NCBI GenBank assembly: GCA_013289795.1
Contig: JABCZH010000009.1
Span: 124,001 to 188,000, forward strand
Length of the DNA stretch: 64,000 nt
DNA from: Acidobacteriota bacterium
GTDB lineage: Bacteria > Acidobacteriota > Terriglobia > Terriglobales > Acidobacteriaceae
Direction: 5' to 3'
In this document: positions 1 to 9,392 of the stretch, in pieces
How positions within the stretch are numbered: the stretch's first letter is position 1
How the letters are laid out: every line of letters begins with the position of its first letter
Notes under the pieces: generated by a model
Seen by the model: only the letters and a program-made list of their open reading frames with translations
Told to the model about the DNA's origin: nothing
The model's database searches: none
Position numbers and translations under genes: made by a program

Positions 1-1
1 G

Positions 2-349
2 GAATTCGTAGGCCGTTTGCCGGTAGTAGGCGTCCTGGAAGACCTGGATGAGTTTGCACTGATTGAGATCCTCACTCGGCCCAAGAACGCTATCGTCAAG
101 CAATATCAGAGGTTGTTCGAGTTTGAGAATGTGCGCCTGAAGTTCAGCGACGAAGCCTTGAAGGCAGTGTCCCGGCAGGCTATGGCACGCAAGGTCGGCG
201 CTCGCGGGCTGCGCATGATCCTGGAAGAATTGATGCTCGAATTGATGTACCATTTACCTAGCCAGAAAAAGGTGAAGGAATTCGAAGTGACACGAGAAAT
301 GGTGGAGAAGCGCAATGTTTCTCTCGCCATGATGGAAAAAGCAGGATAA
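2..349 (+). CDS. clpX: ATP-dependent Clp protease ATP-binding subunit ClpX, C-terminal part (5' end outside window)
   Basis: The reading frame is open from base 2 and begins with EFVGRLPVV, the sensor-2-proximal region of ClpX, so the first codon lies before the window. ClpX is the AAA+ unfoldase that feeds substrates to the ClpP peptidase in the cytosol. What is visible is the last ~115 residues: the [12 protein letters not shown] stretch, [14 protein letters not shown], and the GARGLR sensor-2 segment whose arginine contacts nucleotide, followed by the usual short C-terminal tail. The gene ends 74 bases before lon in the same orientation, the clpX-lon order seen in many bacteria. The AAA+ Walker motifs and zinc-binding domain are not in view. 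Confidence 0.95.
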   Translation, partial: EFVGRLPVVGVLEDLDEFALIEILTRPKNAIVKQYQRLFEFENVRLKFSDEALKAVSRQAMARKVGARGLRMILEELMLELMYHLPSQKKVKEFEVTREMVEKRNVSLAMMEKAG

Positions 350-423
350 GCTGCTACTTCTGGCTGACTAGCCAGAGCAGACCTGAGATAATAAAGACTG
401 GCTCGACCCAAGAGCCGGTCAGA

Positions 424-2847
424 ATGCTGTTCGGAGACCCGGTGACCACATCGAAAGAAAAGTTCGAAACTAAGAAGCTGCCCATGATGCCCATCCGGGA
501 TGTGGTTATCTTCCCTTACATGATGACCCCGTTCGTGGTAGGCCGGGACTCGAGCGTGCGCGCACTGGAAGAGGCGCTGGCTGCCGACAAGAAGATTTTC
601 CTGGCGACGCAGCACGACGCCGGTGTGGACGAGCCTAAACCCAACGAGATTTATCAGGTCGGCACCGTCGTCAACATCGTGCAGAGTCTCAAGCTGCCCG
701 ACGGCAACATCAAGGTCCTGGTGGCAGGCATTGAGCGCGGCAAGGTCCTGCAAGTCACCGAGACCGAGGGGTTCATGCAGGCCTCGGTACGGCTGGCGCG
801 GTATACGGTCGAGACCAACCCGCAGATCGAAGCCGGCATGCAGCGGGTGACAGCGCTGTTTGAGCAGTACGTGAAACTCTGCCAGTCGCTCAATTACGAA
901 ACCATGATCGCGGCGGTACGTATGGAAGATCCGGCCAAGCTCACCGACACGATCGCTGCCAACCTCCAGCTCTCCATCGAAGAGAAGCAAGAACTGCTGG
1001 AGATTTTCGATCCTGCTGAGCGCTTGAGTCGAATCGGCGACGTGCTCGATATCGAGATTGAGAAATTAAACATGGACCGCACCATCCAGTCGCGGGTAAA
1101 GCGACAGATGGAACGGGCGCAAAAAGAGTATTACCTCAACGAGAAGATCAAGGCCATCCAGAAAGAGTTGGGCCGCGGCGAGAAGAGCGAGTTTGACGAA
1201 CTGAAAAAGAAGATCGAAGCCTCCGGCATGCCCAAGGAAGTGCGTGACAAGGCCATCCAGGAACTGAAGAAGCTCGAGGCCATGCCGCCGATGTCAGCAG
1301 AGTCCACCGTGTCCCGCAATTATCTGGACTGGCTGCTGGCGGTGCCGTGGAAGAAGCGCTCGAAGGAAATCCGCAATATCACCAGAGCTGAGAAGACCCT
1401 GAACGAAGATCATTATGGGTTGGAGAAGATCAAAGAACGCATCCTTGAATTTCTCGCCGTCCGGCAGTTAGTGAAGAATCCAAAAGGCTCGATTCTATGC
1501 TTCGTCGGACCGCCGGGAGTGGGCAAGACTTCGCTGGGCATGTCGATTGCCAAGGCCACCGGCCGCAAGTTTGTACGCATGTCTCTAGGCGGAGTGCGGG
1601 ACGAAGCCGAAGTTCGTGGCCATCGCCGGACCTACATTGGAGCATTACCGGGCCAGATCATCCAGATGATGAAGAAAGCCGGAACCAAGAACCCGGTGTT
1701 CATGCTGGATGAAGTGGACAAGATGTCGATGGATTTCCGCGGAGATCCTTCGGCGGCGCTGCTCGAAGTGCTCGATCCGGAACAGAATTTCATGTTCGTA
1801 GACCACTATCTGGACGTGGAATACGATCTTTCGCAGGTCTTCTTCATTGCCACGGCAAACGTGATGCACACCATTCCTCCGGCATTGCAGGACCGCATGG
1901 AAGTGTTGCGGCTGCACGGCTACACCGAGCCGGAGAAGGTCGAGATCGCGAAGCAGTTCCTAGTGAAAAAGCAAATGACCCAGGCGGGGCTGACGGACAA
2001 GAACGTCAAGTTCTCCGACGACGCCATCCGATCCCTGATTCGTTCCTACACACGCGAAGCTGGCGTACGCAATCTGGAGCGGGAAATCGGGAACGTCTGC
2101 CGAAAAGTGGCGCGAAAAGTGGTGAAGGAAGGCGAAGACTACAACGTCGCCATCAGCGATGAAAACGTGAATGATTTCCTGGGTGTGATCAAGTTCCGCG
2201 ACAGCCTGGCGCACGAGCGCAGTGAAGTCGGTTTGGTTACCGGTCTGGCTTGGACCGAAGTCGGCGGCTCCATCCTTAGCACGGAGGCCACAGTAGTTGA
2301 CGGCAAAGGCAAGCTGACGCTGACCGGCAAGCTGGGCGACGTGATGCAGGAATCGGCACAGGCCGCGATGTCCTACGTGCGCTCACGCGCGCAGCGCCTG
2401 GGACTGCCTCGCGACTTCTACCGCAGTCTCGACATTCACGTCCATGTTCCGGAAGGCGCTATTCCTAAAGACGGGCCTTCGGCCGGAATCACCATCGCCA
2501 CCGCCATCGCCAGCGCATTGAGCAAAATTCCGGTGCGCCGCGATCTCGCCATGACCGGAGAAATCACGCTACGCGGGAAGGTATTGCCCATCGGCGGATT
2601 GAAAGAGAAGTTGCTGGCGGCGCATCGCGCGGGATTGTTTGAAGTCATTCTGCCGCTGGAGAACGAGAAAGATGTGGCGGAAGTTCCGGAAAATCTTCGC
2701 AACGAGATGAAGCTGCACTTCGTGGACACCATGGATCAGGTGCTTGCGGTCGCGCTGGAACGCCCATTGCCCGAGTTCAACGAAGAAACCACCCAACCCA
2801 TCACGCAACTCCCGCCGCCGGTAGAAGGGCCTACGGCGCATCAGTAG
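424..2847 (+). CDS. lon: ATP-dependent Lon protease
   Basis: This is a full-length LonA of 807 residues (E. coli Lon is 784). The N-terminal substrate-recognition domain (about residues 15-210) starts at [17 protein letters not shown] coiled-coil region follows, then the AAA+ module with Walker A GPPGVGKT at residues 362-369 and Walker [10 protein letters not shown]. The C-terminal protease domain has the serine-lysine dyad: Ser686 in KDGPSAG and Lys729 in GGLKEK. Lon degrades misfolded and short-lived regulatory proteins in the cytosol. The C-terminal tail after about residue 785 is proline- and threonine-rich and looks disordered. The ATG at 424 is used; a GTG at 442 is a possible alternative. 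It follows clpX closely, so heat-shock-type co-regulation is plausible but no CIRCE-like site was seen. Confidence 0.97.
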   Translation: MLFGDPVTTSKEKFETKKLPMMPIRDVVIFPYMMTPFVVGRDSSVRALEEALAADKKIFLATQHDAGVDEPKPNEIYQVGTVVNIVQSLKLPDGNIKVLVAGIERGKVLQVTETEGFMQASVRLARYTVETNPQIEAGMQRVTALFEQYVKLCQSLNYETMIAAVRMEDPAKLTDTIAANLQLSIEEKQELLEIFDPAERLSRIGDVLDIEIEKLNMDRTIQSRVKRQMERAQKEYYLNEKIKAIQKELGRGEKSEFDELKKKIEASGMPKEVRDKAIQELKKLEAMPPMSAESTVSRNYLDWLLAVPWKKRSKEIRNITRAEKTLNEDHYGLEKIKERILEFLAVRQLVKNPKGSILCFVGPPGVGKTSLGMSIAKATGRKFVRMSLGGVRDEAEVRGHRRTYIGALPGQIIQMMKKAGTKNPVFMLDEVDKMSMDFRGDPSAALLEVLDPEQNFMFVDHYLDVEYDLSQVFFIATANVMHTIPPALQDRMEVLRLHGYTEPEKVEIAKQFLVKKQMTQAGLTDKNVKFSDDAIRSLIRSYTREAGVRNLEREIGNVCRKVARKVVKEGEDYNVAISDENVNDFLGVIKFRDSLAHERSEVGLVTGLAWTEVGGSILSTEATVVDGKGKLTLTGKLGDVMQESAQAAMSYVRSRAQRLGLPRDFYRSLDIHVHVPEGAIPKDGPSAGITIATAIASALSKIPVRRDLAMTGEITLRGKVLPIGGLKEKLLAAHRAGLFEVILPLENEKDVAEVPENLRNEMKLHFVDTMDQVLAVALERPLPEFNEETTQPITQLPPPVEGPTAHQ

Positions 2848-2872
2848 GCGGTTGAAGATACCCCAGTTCTGC

Positions 2873-2902
2873 TTGACACCACGCTGCCCGCACCCTTAGA
2901 TT
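2873..2902 (+). promoter_or_regulatory. candidate sigma-70-type promoter for the dCTP-deaminase-family gene
   Basis: A perfect TTGACA lies at 2873-2878 and TAGATT (4 of 6 matches to TATAAT) at 2897-2902, spaced by 18 bases. It is in the gap after lon, about 70 bases before the ATG at 2973. The -35 match is strong and the -10 only moderate; transcription from here is inferred. Confidence 0.45.
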
Positions 2903-2972
2903 GAGAGCACTTTCCAGCCGCTGAAGCCGCCCAGCAAAGCCATTTTCTGAAAAGCAGGAGTATTCTGAAACC

Positions 2973-4154
2973 ATGTCCAGTGCCGAGTTGAGAAAGGGCG
3001 ATGTCGGCTTATTTCCCGAGCCAGCCGACCACCTGCCGGAAAACCGAAAAGACGGAATCCTTCCCTATCAGACCATCAAGGAATTGATCGATACCGGTCG
3101 GGTGGTTGGAAGTCCGGCCATTCCTGACGAAAACATTCAGCCGGCGAGTTTGGACCTGCGTCTGGGAGACATTGCCCATCGCGTACGGGCGAGTTTTCTG
3201 CCCGGCCCGAATGGCACAGTCGAAGAGAAAATCAAAGAACTGCGGATGGCGCGCGTCGACCTCACCGGCGCAGCGGTCTTCGAAAAAGACTGCGTCTACA
3301 TCGTGCCGTTAATCGAAGAGGTGTACCTGCCCGACCACATTTCCGGAAAGGCCAACCCCAAGAGCACGACTGGCCGCCTGGATATTTTCACCCGACTGAT
3401 TACCGATCACGGAGTCGAATTCGACCGTGTGCCGGCGGGTTACAAGGGCAGACTCTATGCAGAAATTGTTTCCCGCACCTTCACGGTCGCGATTCGAGCG
3501 GGAATGCGGCTGAGCCAGCTTCGCTTTGTGCGCGGCAATCCGGACGACTCCCATGATCGTGAGATTAAGAAGCTCGATCAAAAGCAGACCCTGGTTTACA
3601 TGGACGAGGACAACCCGGTAAAAGCGCGACTTGATCGCGGCCTGAGAGTGACTGTCAACCTGGAGGCCAGCGAGAAAGGTGAGGTCATCGCGTACAAGGC
3701 GCGCCGGAATGCTCCAGTGATCGAACTGAACCGGATCAACTACTATTCGCCCGAGGAATTCTGGGAAGTGCGTCATGAGAGCGCCAGCAAATCGCTGATT
3801 CTCGAGCCGGGGGATTTCTACATTCTGGCTTCGCGGGAGCGGGTGCGAGTTCCTGCGGAGTTTGCCGCTGAGATGGTTCCCTTCGATCCCTCAGACGGCG
3901 AATTTCGAATTCACTATGCGGGCTTTTTCGATCCCGGCTTCGGATACGGTTCCAGTGACATCAAGGGCACACGCGCGGTGCTTGAAGTGCGCGCCCACGA
4001 GGTTCCGTTCCTGATGGAGCACGGACAAATGGTGGGGCGGCTGAATTACATGCCGCTGTTGGCGAAGCCCGACAAGATTTACGGCCTCGGAATCGGGTCG
4101 TCGTACCAGCAGCAGGCGCTGACCTTGAGCAAGCAGTTCCGGAGGGAGGGGTAG
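2973..4154 (+). CDS. 2'-deoxycytidine 5'-triphosphate deaminase family protein (long, double-domain form)
   Basis: At 393 residues this is about twice the length of ordinary Dcd (about 190). It matches the long DCD family (Pfam PF06559 as I recall it), in which two dUTPase-like folds are fused. The first half contains NIQPASLDLRLGD (about residues 55-67) and the GKANPKSTTGRLDIFTRLI segment. The second half contains FDPGFGYG and the LEVRAHEVPF/GQMVGRLNY strands typical of the trimeric dUTPase fold. The expected reaction is deamination of dCTP to dUTP in thymidylate synthesis, but the activity of the long form is inferred from family membership. A GCAGGAG ribosome-binding site precedes the ATG by about 11 bases. 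Confidence 0.85.
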   Translation: MSSAELRKGDVGLFPEPADHLPENRKDGILPYQTIKELIDTGRVVGSPAIPDENIQPASLDLRLGDIAHRVRASFLPGPNGTVEEKIKELRMARVDLTGAAVFEKDCVYIVPLIEEVYLPDHISGKANPKSTTGRLDIFTRLITDHGVEFDRVPAGYKGRLYAEIVSRTFTVAIRAGMRLSQLRFVRGNPDDSHDREIKKLDQKQTLVYMDEDNPVKARLDRGLRVTVNLEASEKGEVIAYKARRNAPVIELNRINYYSPEEFWEVRHESASKSLILEPGDFYILASRERVRVPAEFAAEMVPFDPSDGEFRIHYAGFFDPGFGYGSSDIKGTRAVLEVRAHEVPFLMEHGQMVGRLNYMPLLAKPDKIYGLGIGSSYQQQALTLSKQFRREG

Positions 4155-4350
4155 TGATTTTCCTCAACCCGGCGCCTCCCACCCCTAAGTCCCTGTAGAT
4201 CAGGAAGCTGCCAGCCAGCAACATCGTTAGGATGCCGGGGTTTATATCTATGGTCGCATGTACCGCTGTAATGGTGCATGACATCCGCGTAACCCGTAGC
4301 ATCGAAGCATGACCGGGAAAGCCAAGGGCGCTCCGGCAAGGAGAAAATAT

Positions 4351-5463
4351 ATGGGAATTAATCGTTCTGTTCGCTTATCCGCAATCGGGGCGCTGCTGGC
4401 GCTGACGCTGCTGGTCCCCGTTTCGTCATTTGCCGGAGTGTTCATCTCGGTCGGCTTTGGACCGCCTGCGTTGCCGGTCTATGTGCAACCTCCATGTCCG
4501 GCAGTCGGGTATATCTGGACACCTGGATATTGGAACTATGGTCCTGACGGCTATTTCTGGGTTCCAGGCACCTGGGTGGCGGCACCGCAGCCCGGTTTGC
4601 TTTGGACACCCGGGTATTGGGGCTGGGGGGGCGACGCTTTTATCTTCCATGCTGGCTACTGGGGTCCAACGATCGGCTTCTACGGAGGCATTAATTACAG
4701 CTACGGCTATGGCGGCGTGGGATACCAGGGCGGCTACTGGAGGAATGGCGGGTTCTTTTACAACCGCAGTGTGAACAACGTGAGCACGACGAACGTGACC
4801 AACGTGTACAACACCACGGTGGTAAACAACACCACGGTGAACCACGTGTCGTACAACGGCGGAACTGGGGGCATAACCGCGCAGCCGACAGCGGCCGAAC
4901 AGGCAGCGGCCCGCGAGAAACATATCGCACCCACGGCTATGCAAACCCAGCACGAGACTGCGGCGGCCAGCAACCGCCAGCTATTGGCATCGGTGAATCA
5001 CGGGCGGCCCGCAATTGCGGCGACAGCAAAGCCGGGAGAGTTTAGTGGTCGCGGCGTGGTAGCTGCCAAAGCAGCCGGCGCCCCCTACAAAGCTCCCGCT
5101 GTGGTGGCGAAGGCCAACAACGCGGTTCCGAAGCCCGGAAACGGAAACAATGTCGCCCGCCCGGGAACGACAGCGCACGGGACGGCGGCAGCGCAAAACA
5201 ACGTGCCTCGTCCGCCGCAGACAGCGAACAGGGGATACACGCCCAAGGTAGAGAAGACGTCCGGGGCAGCGGCGGTGCCACACCCCATGAACACAACCGC
5301 GGCTCGCCAGCCCGCGCCTCGACCGGATGTAGCGCCTCACGTGGCGACACCTCATGCTTCCGCGCCACCTCGACCACAGAACGCGGCACGGCCGGCGCCT
5401 CCAGCTAACCGAGCCCCGGAACCTCGGGGAGAGGGTCATCAGAAGGGGCGGTCGCAACGTTAG
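4351..5463 (+). CDS. exported YXWGXW-repeat protein with low-complexity C-terminal half
   Basis: I start at the ATG at 4351 because AAGGAG (4338-4343) sits 7 bases upstream and the protein then opens with a clean signal peptide (MGINRSVRLSAIGALLALTLL..., cut near SSFAG). A longer frame from 4309 has no such support. The mature N-terminal ~120 residues are dominated by repeats around Trp, Tyr, Gly and Pro (YIWTPGYWNYGPDGYFWVPG, LLWTPGYWGWGG), the YXWGXW-repeat family. Then come an Asn/Thr/Val stretch (VNNVSTTNVTNVYN) and a long Ala/Pro/Arg-rich tail with no recognisable domain. Likely secreted or envelope-associated; function unknown. A strong terminator follows 21 bases after the stop. Confidence 0.85.
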   Translation: MGINRSVRLSAIGALLALTLLVPVSSFAGVFISVGFGPPALPVYVQPPCPAVGYIWTPGYWNYGPDGYFWVPGTWVAAPQPGLLWTPGYWGWGGDAFIFHAGYWGPTIGFYGGINYSYGYGGVGYQGGYWRNGGFFYNRSVNNVSTTNVTNVYNTTVVNNTTVNHVSYNGGTGGITAQPTAAEQAAAREKHIAPTAMQTQHETAAASNRQLLASVNHGRPAIAATAKPGEFSGRGVVAAKAAGAPYKAPAVVAKANNAVPKPGNGNNVARPGTTAHGTAAAQNNVPRPPQTANRGYTPKVEKTSGAAAVPHPMNTTAARQPAPRPDVAPHVATPHASAPPRPQNAARPAPPANRAPEPRGEGHQKGRSQR

Positions 5464-5484
5464 CAAGTCGGCGGTATGAACTTG

Positions 5485-5520
5485 ACGGCCGGTAGCAGCT
5501 GCTACCGGCCGTTTTGTCTT
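5485..5520 (+). terminator. Rho-independent terminator after the YXWGXW gene
   Basis: Bases 5485-5512 form a perfect 28-base palindrome (ACGGCCGGTAGCAG and its complement) followed by TTTTGTCTT. The hairpin is GC-rich and directly behind the stop codon at 5463. Confidence 0.85.
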
Positions 5521-5614
5521 GGTGCTGCAACGGTGCAGAGGGATCGTCGTTTCTCCAGGCCTACGCTCGTAATGACGATGGGTGACGAGATACAATCGTT
5601 CTTCGGAGCTCGGC

Positions 5615-5848
5615 ATGGAACCAATCTCTCAACTCAGTTCCAAGCCTTCCCTTAAGGGCACGGCCGGCCTGGTGGTTGCGATCGGTGTGGTCGCCGTCCT
5701 GCTGATTGCGCTTCCTGCCTATCGATGGTTTTTCCTCATCAGCCTGGGCATTGGATTGGCGGTGGCAGGAATTCTCTTCTTGTGGCACAGGTTCAGGCCG
5801 ATCCAGGAAAAAGATGTAGAGAACAAGAAACCGCTGGGGCTGGGGTAA
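5615..5848 (+). CDS. small two-helix membrane protein of unknown function
   Basis: The 77-residue product starts MEPISQL at the ATG at 5615, preceded by GGAG at 5605-5608 (6-base spacing). An upstream in-frame ATG at 5582 has no ribosome-binding site. Two hydrophobic segments (about residues 15-33 and 38-56) are separated by a short polar turn; the tail HRFRPIQEKDVENKK is charged and probably cytoplasmic. No domain is recognised. A TACAAT hexamer at 5591-5596 could be a -10 box. It lies 52 bases before engB in the same direction and could be co-transcribed. Confidence 0.6.
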   Translation: MEPISQLSSKPSLKGTAGLVVAIGVVAVLLIALPAYRWFFLISLGIGLAVAGILFLWHRFRPIQEKDVENKKPLGLG

Positions 5849-5900
5849 ACCTCATCTCATCTCCCTTGCAACTTTGCATTCAAACACTGCACACTGATTT

Positions 5901-6491
5901 ATGCGTGTTCTCGCCCGGTTCATGATGGCGGTCACCGACGCCGCTCACTTCCCTGCTCCGTCGTTCCCCGAAATCGCGTTTCTCGGGCGGTCGAATGTGG
6001 GGAAATCCAGCGTGATCAATTCGCTGGTGGGCGCGAAGCTGGCGAAGACCAGCTCCACCCCGGGACGAACCCGCAGCGTCAATTTCTATGAGCTGCGTTG
6101 GCCGGGTAAACCGCAGCCGGAAATGATCTTCACCGATCTGCCGGGTTATGGGTACGCCAAAATATCGCGCGAAATCTCCAGCCAGTGGCCCAGTTTCATC
6201 GAGCCGTACTTGAAAGAGCGGCCCTGCCTGGCCTTGTGTCTGGTATTGATCGACGTTAATGTGCCGCCGCAGGAAAGCGACCGGCAGTTATTGGAATTTC
6301 TGGCTGCCAGTGGCCGTCCCTTCGCGGTCGTCGCCACTAAGAGTGACAAGCTCTCAGGCAATCAGCTGAACAACTCCCTGCGAACCCTGACCGAGGCGCT
6401 GCCGGCAGCGACAATCGTTCCCTATTCGGCCCGCACCGGCGCCGGACAGAGCGAACTCTGGCACCAGATCCGGGAAGCCGTGCGCGCCTGA
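5901..6491 (+). CDS. engB: ribosome biogenesis GTP-binding protein EngB/YsxC
   Basis: A small GTPase of 196 residues, the usual size for EngB/YihA/YsxC, needed for assembly of the 50S subunit. The G1 loop is GRSNVGKS at residues 29-36. Switch region SSTPGRTRSVNFY (G2), DLPGYGYAK (G3), ATKSDK (G4) and YSARTG (G5) are all present, so it should bind and hydrolyse GTP. Start at the ATG at 5901; the short Met-Met stretch at residues 8-9 offers a later alternative. Confidence 0.95.
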   Translation: MRVLARFMMAVTDAAHFPAPSFPEIAFLGRSNVGKSSVINSLVGAKLAKTSSTPGRTRSVNFYELRWPGKPQPEMIFTDLPGYGYAKISREISSQWPSFIEPYLKERPCLALCLVLIDVNVPPQESDRQLLEFLAASGRPFAVVATKSDKLSGNQLNNSLRTLTEALPAATIVPYSARTGAGQSELWHQIREAVRA

Positions 6492-6533
6492 AAGACTTGT
6501 CAATCGGAGCTTATCCGCTATCATTAGGCATCC

Positions 6534-7475
6534 ATGTCCTCATACTTGATCACAGGAATTGCCGGGTTTATCGGATCGACATTGGCGCGGGGAGTTCTAG
6601 CGCATGGGAACCAGGTACGCGGAATTGACAACCTGTCCACCGGCAAGCGGGAGAACATCGCCGAGATCCGCGACCGGATTGACTTGCGTGAAGTTGACCT
6701 CCTGGATCTGAAGAGCGTGCAGGAGGCCTGCCGGGACATGGATTATGTTTTCCACGAAGCTGCGATCCCGTCGGTCCCACGGTCGGTGGTGGACCCCCTC
6801 GAGAGCAATCGCGCCAACATTGATGCCACTGCCAACCTGCTGGTGGCGGCTCGCGACGCCAAAGTGAAACGCGTGGTCTATGCAGCTTCATCGTCCGCCT
6901 ACGGCGATACGCCCACGTTGCCAAAGCGCGAAGACATGCTCCCAAGCCCGATCTCGCCATATGCCGTGGCCAAATTGACCGGCGAGTATTACATGACTTC
7001 ATTTTGGCGTTGTTACGGGCTGGAAACTGTGTCTCTGCGCTACTTCAATATTTTCGGCCCACGACAGGACCCAGCCTCTCCGTACTCCGGGGTTTTGGCC
7101 AAGTTCATCACGCAAATGCTTAAGGGGCAGCAGCCGGTGATTTTCGGCGATGGCCGGCAGAGCCGCGACTTCACCCATGTGGAAAATGTGGTCAACGCCA
7201 ATTTGCTGGCCTGCCAGGCTCCGGCGAGCGAAGCCGCAGGCCGGACGTTCAACGTCGCCACCGCGATGCGGATCGACTTGAACGAAACTTTCCGCGTGCT
7301 CAAGAAACTCACGGGATACACTGGCGAGGTGAAGTACGAGGCGGAACGGGCCGGAGATGTGAAGCACTCGCTGGCCGATTTGACACTGGCAAGGAAACAT
7401 CTGGGATACGCGCCCACTGTGGGCTTCGAAGAAGGCTTGCAGCGCACCGTTGAGTGGTACCGCGGCCAGGCTTGA
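6534..7475 (+). CDS. NAD-dependent epimerase/dehydratase, UDP-GlcNAc 4-epimerase (WbpP/Gne)-like
   Basis: An extended short-chain dehydrogenase of 313 residues. The Rossmann motif GIAGFIG lies at about residues 8-14, the SSSAYG serine motif near 120 and the catalytic YAVAK near 145. The segments GIDNLSTGKREN, HEAAIPSVPRSV and FGPRQDP are typical of the WbpP/UDP-GlcNAc or UDP-glucose 4-epimerase group, which makes sugar nucleotides for polysaccharide or LPS. The exact substrate cannot be read from sequence. A UDP-sugar 6-dehydrogenase at 21130 could act in the same pathway (WbpO/WbpP-type), but the genes are 14 kb apart. Confidence 0.85.
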   Translation: MSSYLITGIAGFIGSTLARGVLAHGNQVRGIDNLSTGKRENIAEIRDRIDLREVDLLDLKSVQEACRDMDYVFHEAAIPSVPRSVVDPLESNRANIDATANLLVAARDAKVKRVVYAASSSAYGDTPTLPKREDMLPSPISPYAVAKLTGEYYMTSFWRCYGLETVSLRYFNIFGPRQDPASPYSGVLAKFITQMLKGQQPVIFGDGRQSRDFTHVENVVNANLLACQAPASEAAGRTFNVATAMRIDLNETFRVLKKLTGYTGEVKYEAERAGDVKHSLADLTLARKHLGYAPTVGFEEGLQRTVEWYRGQA

Positions 7476-7532
7476 GCCCTGCATTACCTTGGTGATCTGT
7501 GGTCTGGTAACCCGGCGGACTAGAGTGGACGG

Positions 7533-8198
7533 ATGACGCTTTCGTCCCTGCTGGTTTCCCGCGACTGGTCTGAAGTCAGCGTATTGGAATGCATTCTGGG
7601 CGGCCTCCACATTGGTGTTGACGTAGAACCGGAACCAAAACGAGCGCGCGCCAAGCTGGCGCGAACCAAGGTGGACGCCTTGATCGTCGATTGCGATCTG
7701 GCGGGCACCGCAGACTTCCTGCACCAACTCAACCACGACTTGAGCACCGTCCCCTTGGTAATCATAAGCAGCGCGAATACCCGCGATCGCTTCAAAGGCA
7801 GCGATGCAACATTCGTGTTTGAAAAACCGATCTCGGTGGAGCAGGCGGTGCACACGCTTTCCGCGGCGCGGAACATGATTCTGGATGGCAGGCTCCGCTA
7901 CCACCGCCACACTCTGGATCTTCCGGTCTATGTTCATCTCGCCTCTAAGAAGCGCGTGAAAGCCAGTCTGCTGAATCTCAGTCAGGGAGGCGTCGCGGTG
8001 CGGCCATGTCGTCCCACGCCACTCACGGGAGCGGTAAGAGTTGATTTTGAGCTTCCCGGAGCCAGGGCGGGATTCAAAGTGCAAGGGGACGTGGTGTGGA
8101 ACAAGCAGGGCAATACGGGAATTCGCTTTGCTGAAATGACCCGCCGCATGAACCGCGATTTGCAGCTCTGGCTGGCGCGGCAGTATTTGACGCACTAA
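7533..8198 (+). CDS. PilZ-domain protein with a degenerate receiver-like N-terminus
   Basis: 221 residues. The N-terminal ~115 residues resemble a response-regulator receiver (VDALIVDCDL at the position of the phosphorylated strand; VPLVIISSAN; FEKPIS for the conserved lysine). The acidic pair at the start is not intact, so phosphorylation is doubtful. The C-terminal half is a PilZ domain with RYHRH (RxxxR) and NLSQGG (D/NxSxxG), the c-di-GMP-binding signature. A cytosolic c-di-GMP effector is inferred. It converges tail to tail with another PilZ gene (8218-8988), 19 bases apart. Confidence 0.8.
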   Translation: MTLSSLLVSRDWSEVSVLECILGGLHIGVDVEPEPKRARAKLARTKVDALIVDCDLAGTADFLHQLNHDLSTVPLVIISSANTRDRFKGSDATFVFEKPISVEQAVHTLSAARNMILDGRLRYHRHTLDLPVYVHLASKKRVKASLLNLSQGGVAVRPCRPTPLTGAVRVDFELPGARAGFKVQGDVVWNKQGNTGIRFAEMTRRMNRDLQLWLARQYLTH

Positions 8199-8217
8199 TC
8201 ACGCTCGTTCTGGCTGC

Positions 8218-8988
8218 CTATCGAAATCGGGGCTGATCTTCTCCCTTCGACACCCACCTGGCCGACCCACGTTCCGCCAGCTCTGCTAGACGCCTTCCCG
8301 GCGTAGTTCCAAACCAAACGGAAAACAAAAACCCGTAGAGCAGCCCGAAGATGCCGCAGACCCCGAAGAGCAACGCGACGGCGATTGGCCACGAGGGGAG
8401 AACGTCGGTCAGAGTCAGTGACAGCACACTGAACAGCAGCACGGCGCACAGCAGAGCCAATCCGTCCACCAGCCGGGTGAAACCGTGCGTAGAAACCGGC
8501 AGCCACAATAGCCGAAGGGGACGGGGCGGAGCCGCCCGTCGCCTATCCAGCTGAATCGTGGGCCGGGAGGTATCAGAGAATAGTAACTCGGCCGCTGTGT
8601 TTCCCTGCAGCCGTTGAGCATCGGCAAGAAGCTGGGTGAACAACCACTCCTTCAGCAAACGCGCAAAGCGCGGAGAGAGTTCCAGAAATTCGATGCCGGC
8701 CTGGCCCGTGGAATCAATCCAGGCCACGCGGCCCTCGGCTTCGAAGTGCAGGCGCGGATCGGCCAAATCCACCCGCAGATGCACCGGCTGATCGGAGAGA
8801 AGCGGAGCGACAACGCGAGCGGCCATCCCGGACTCGCCAACGTCCAGAAGGATGCCTCCATTGCTCGAGTCCACCTTGACGTAGGCCAGATTGCGGAGCT
8901 TCTGCCGGTGATGACGCCGACGATTCGGCGCAGCAAGGGTTTCAACCGAGGCAGAGCCAGCCTGGTGGGAGCGCGACCACATGCTCAA
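8218..8988 (-). CDS. PilZ-domain protein with C-terminal RDD-like membrane segment
   Basis: 256 residues. Residues ~20-125 form a PilZ domain: NRRRHHRQKLR supplies the arginine motif and DVGESGMA the D/NxSxxG-like motif. The C-terminal ~90 residues contain RLVDGLAL, two transmembrane helices and FGTTPGRRL, matching the R-D and TPGKRL signatures of the RDD membrane family, though only part of a typical RDD domain is present. This suggests a membrane-anchored c-di-GMP sensor. The N-terminal segment ends with the phrase IEFLELSPRFARLLKEWLF, nearly the same as in the PilZ protein at 18451, so the two PilZ units are paralogues. Confidence 0.78.
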   Translation of the reverse strand: MSMWSRSHQAGSASVETLAAPNRRRHHRQKLRNLAYVKVDSSNGGILLDVGESGMAARVVAPLLSDQPVHLRVDLADPRLHFEAEGRVAWIDSTGQAGIEFLELSPRFARLLKEWLFTQLLADAQRLQGNTAAELLFSDTSRPTIQLDRRRAAPPRPLRLLWLPVSTHGFTRLVDGLALLCAVLLFSVLSLTLTDVLPSWPIAVALLFGVCGIFGLLYGFLFSVWFGTTPGRRLAELAERGSARWVSKGEDQPRFR

Positions 8989-9068
8989 ATCTTAGCGTTT
9001 GCAGAGAGCAGCGCCTCAGTACCCCTGATGGTTCACCGACCAGGTCAACAGGATGATTGGAAGCAAGA

Positions 9069-9392
9069 TCAAGCCGTGCGGCGCGGTTTGGGTTCGGATT
9101 GCGGTGTGACGCGGCCGAGGTTCCAGGCGATGAGGTGGGTCAGATCGTAATTGTAGGGGCCGTAGGCGCGAAAATCCTTCTCATTGAACAGGCGCTTGAT
9201 ACCGCAGCTCAGGCAGACCTGGTAGGAATGATCCTGGGCACGGACCGGCCAACTCATCTTTCCGTGCCAGCAGCCGCGGAAAACTACTACACCGATGCCA
9301 GCCAAACTGGTAGCCAACAGTCCCAGCGGCCACCACCGACCCGACGTCTTGCACGCTTCACTCACCCGCCACAACCCTGTAAGTCCTACCAA
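9069..9392 (-). CDS. small membrane-anchored hypothetical protein with a CxxC motif
   Basis: 107 residues. One hydrophobic helix (about residues 22-40, WWPLGLLATSLAGIGVVVF) is followed by a soluble part with CLSCGIKRLFNEKDFRAYGP and YNYDLTHLIAWNLGR. The single CxxC followed by basic and aromatic residues could be half a zinc knuckle. The composition is protein-like and it fills a gap otherwise empty, but there is no family assignment. A competing plus-strand frame over the same bases looks like a shadow. Confidence 0.5.
   Translation of the reverse strand: MVGLTGLWRVSEACKTSGRWWPLGLLATSLAGIGVVVFRGCWHGKMSWPVRAQDHSYQVCLSCGIKRLFNEKDFRAYGPYNYDLTHLIAWNLGRVTPQSEPKPRRTA

Noticed and set aside
106-990. 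294-codon minus-strand frame
   Set aside because: Antisense to clpX and lon.
6999-8195. 398-codon minus-strand frame
   Set aside because: It is antisense to the epimerase and PilZ genes, both of which have clear domain motifs; the translation has no recognisable features.
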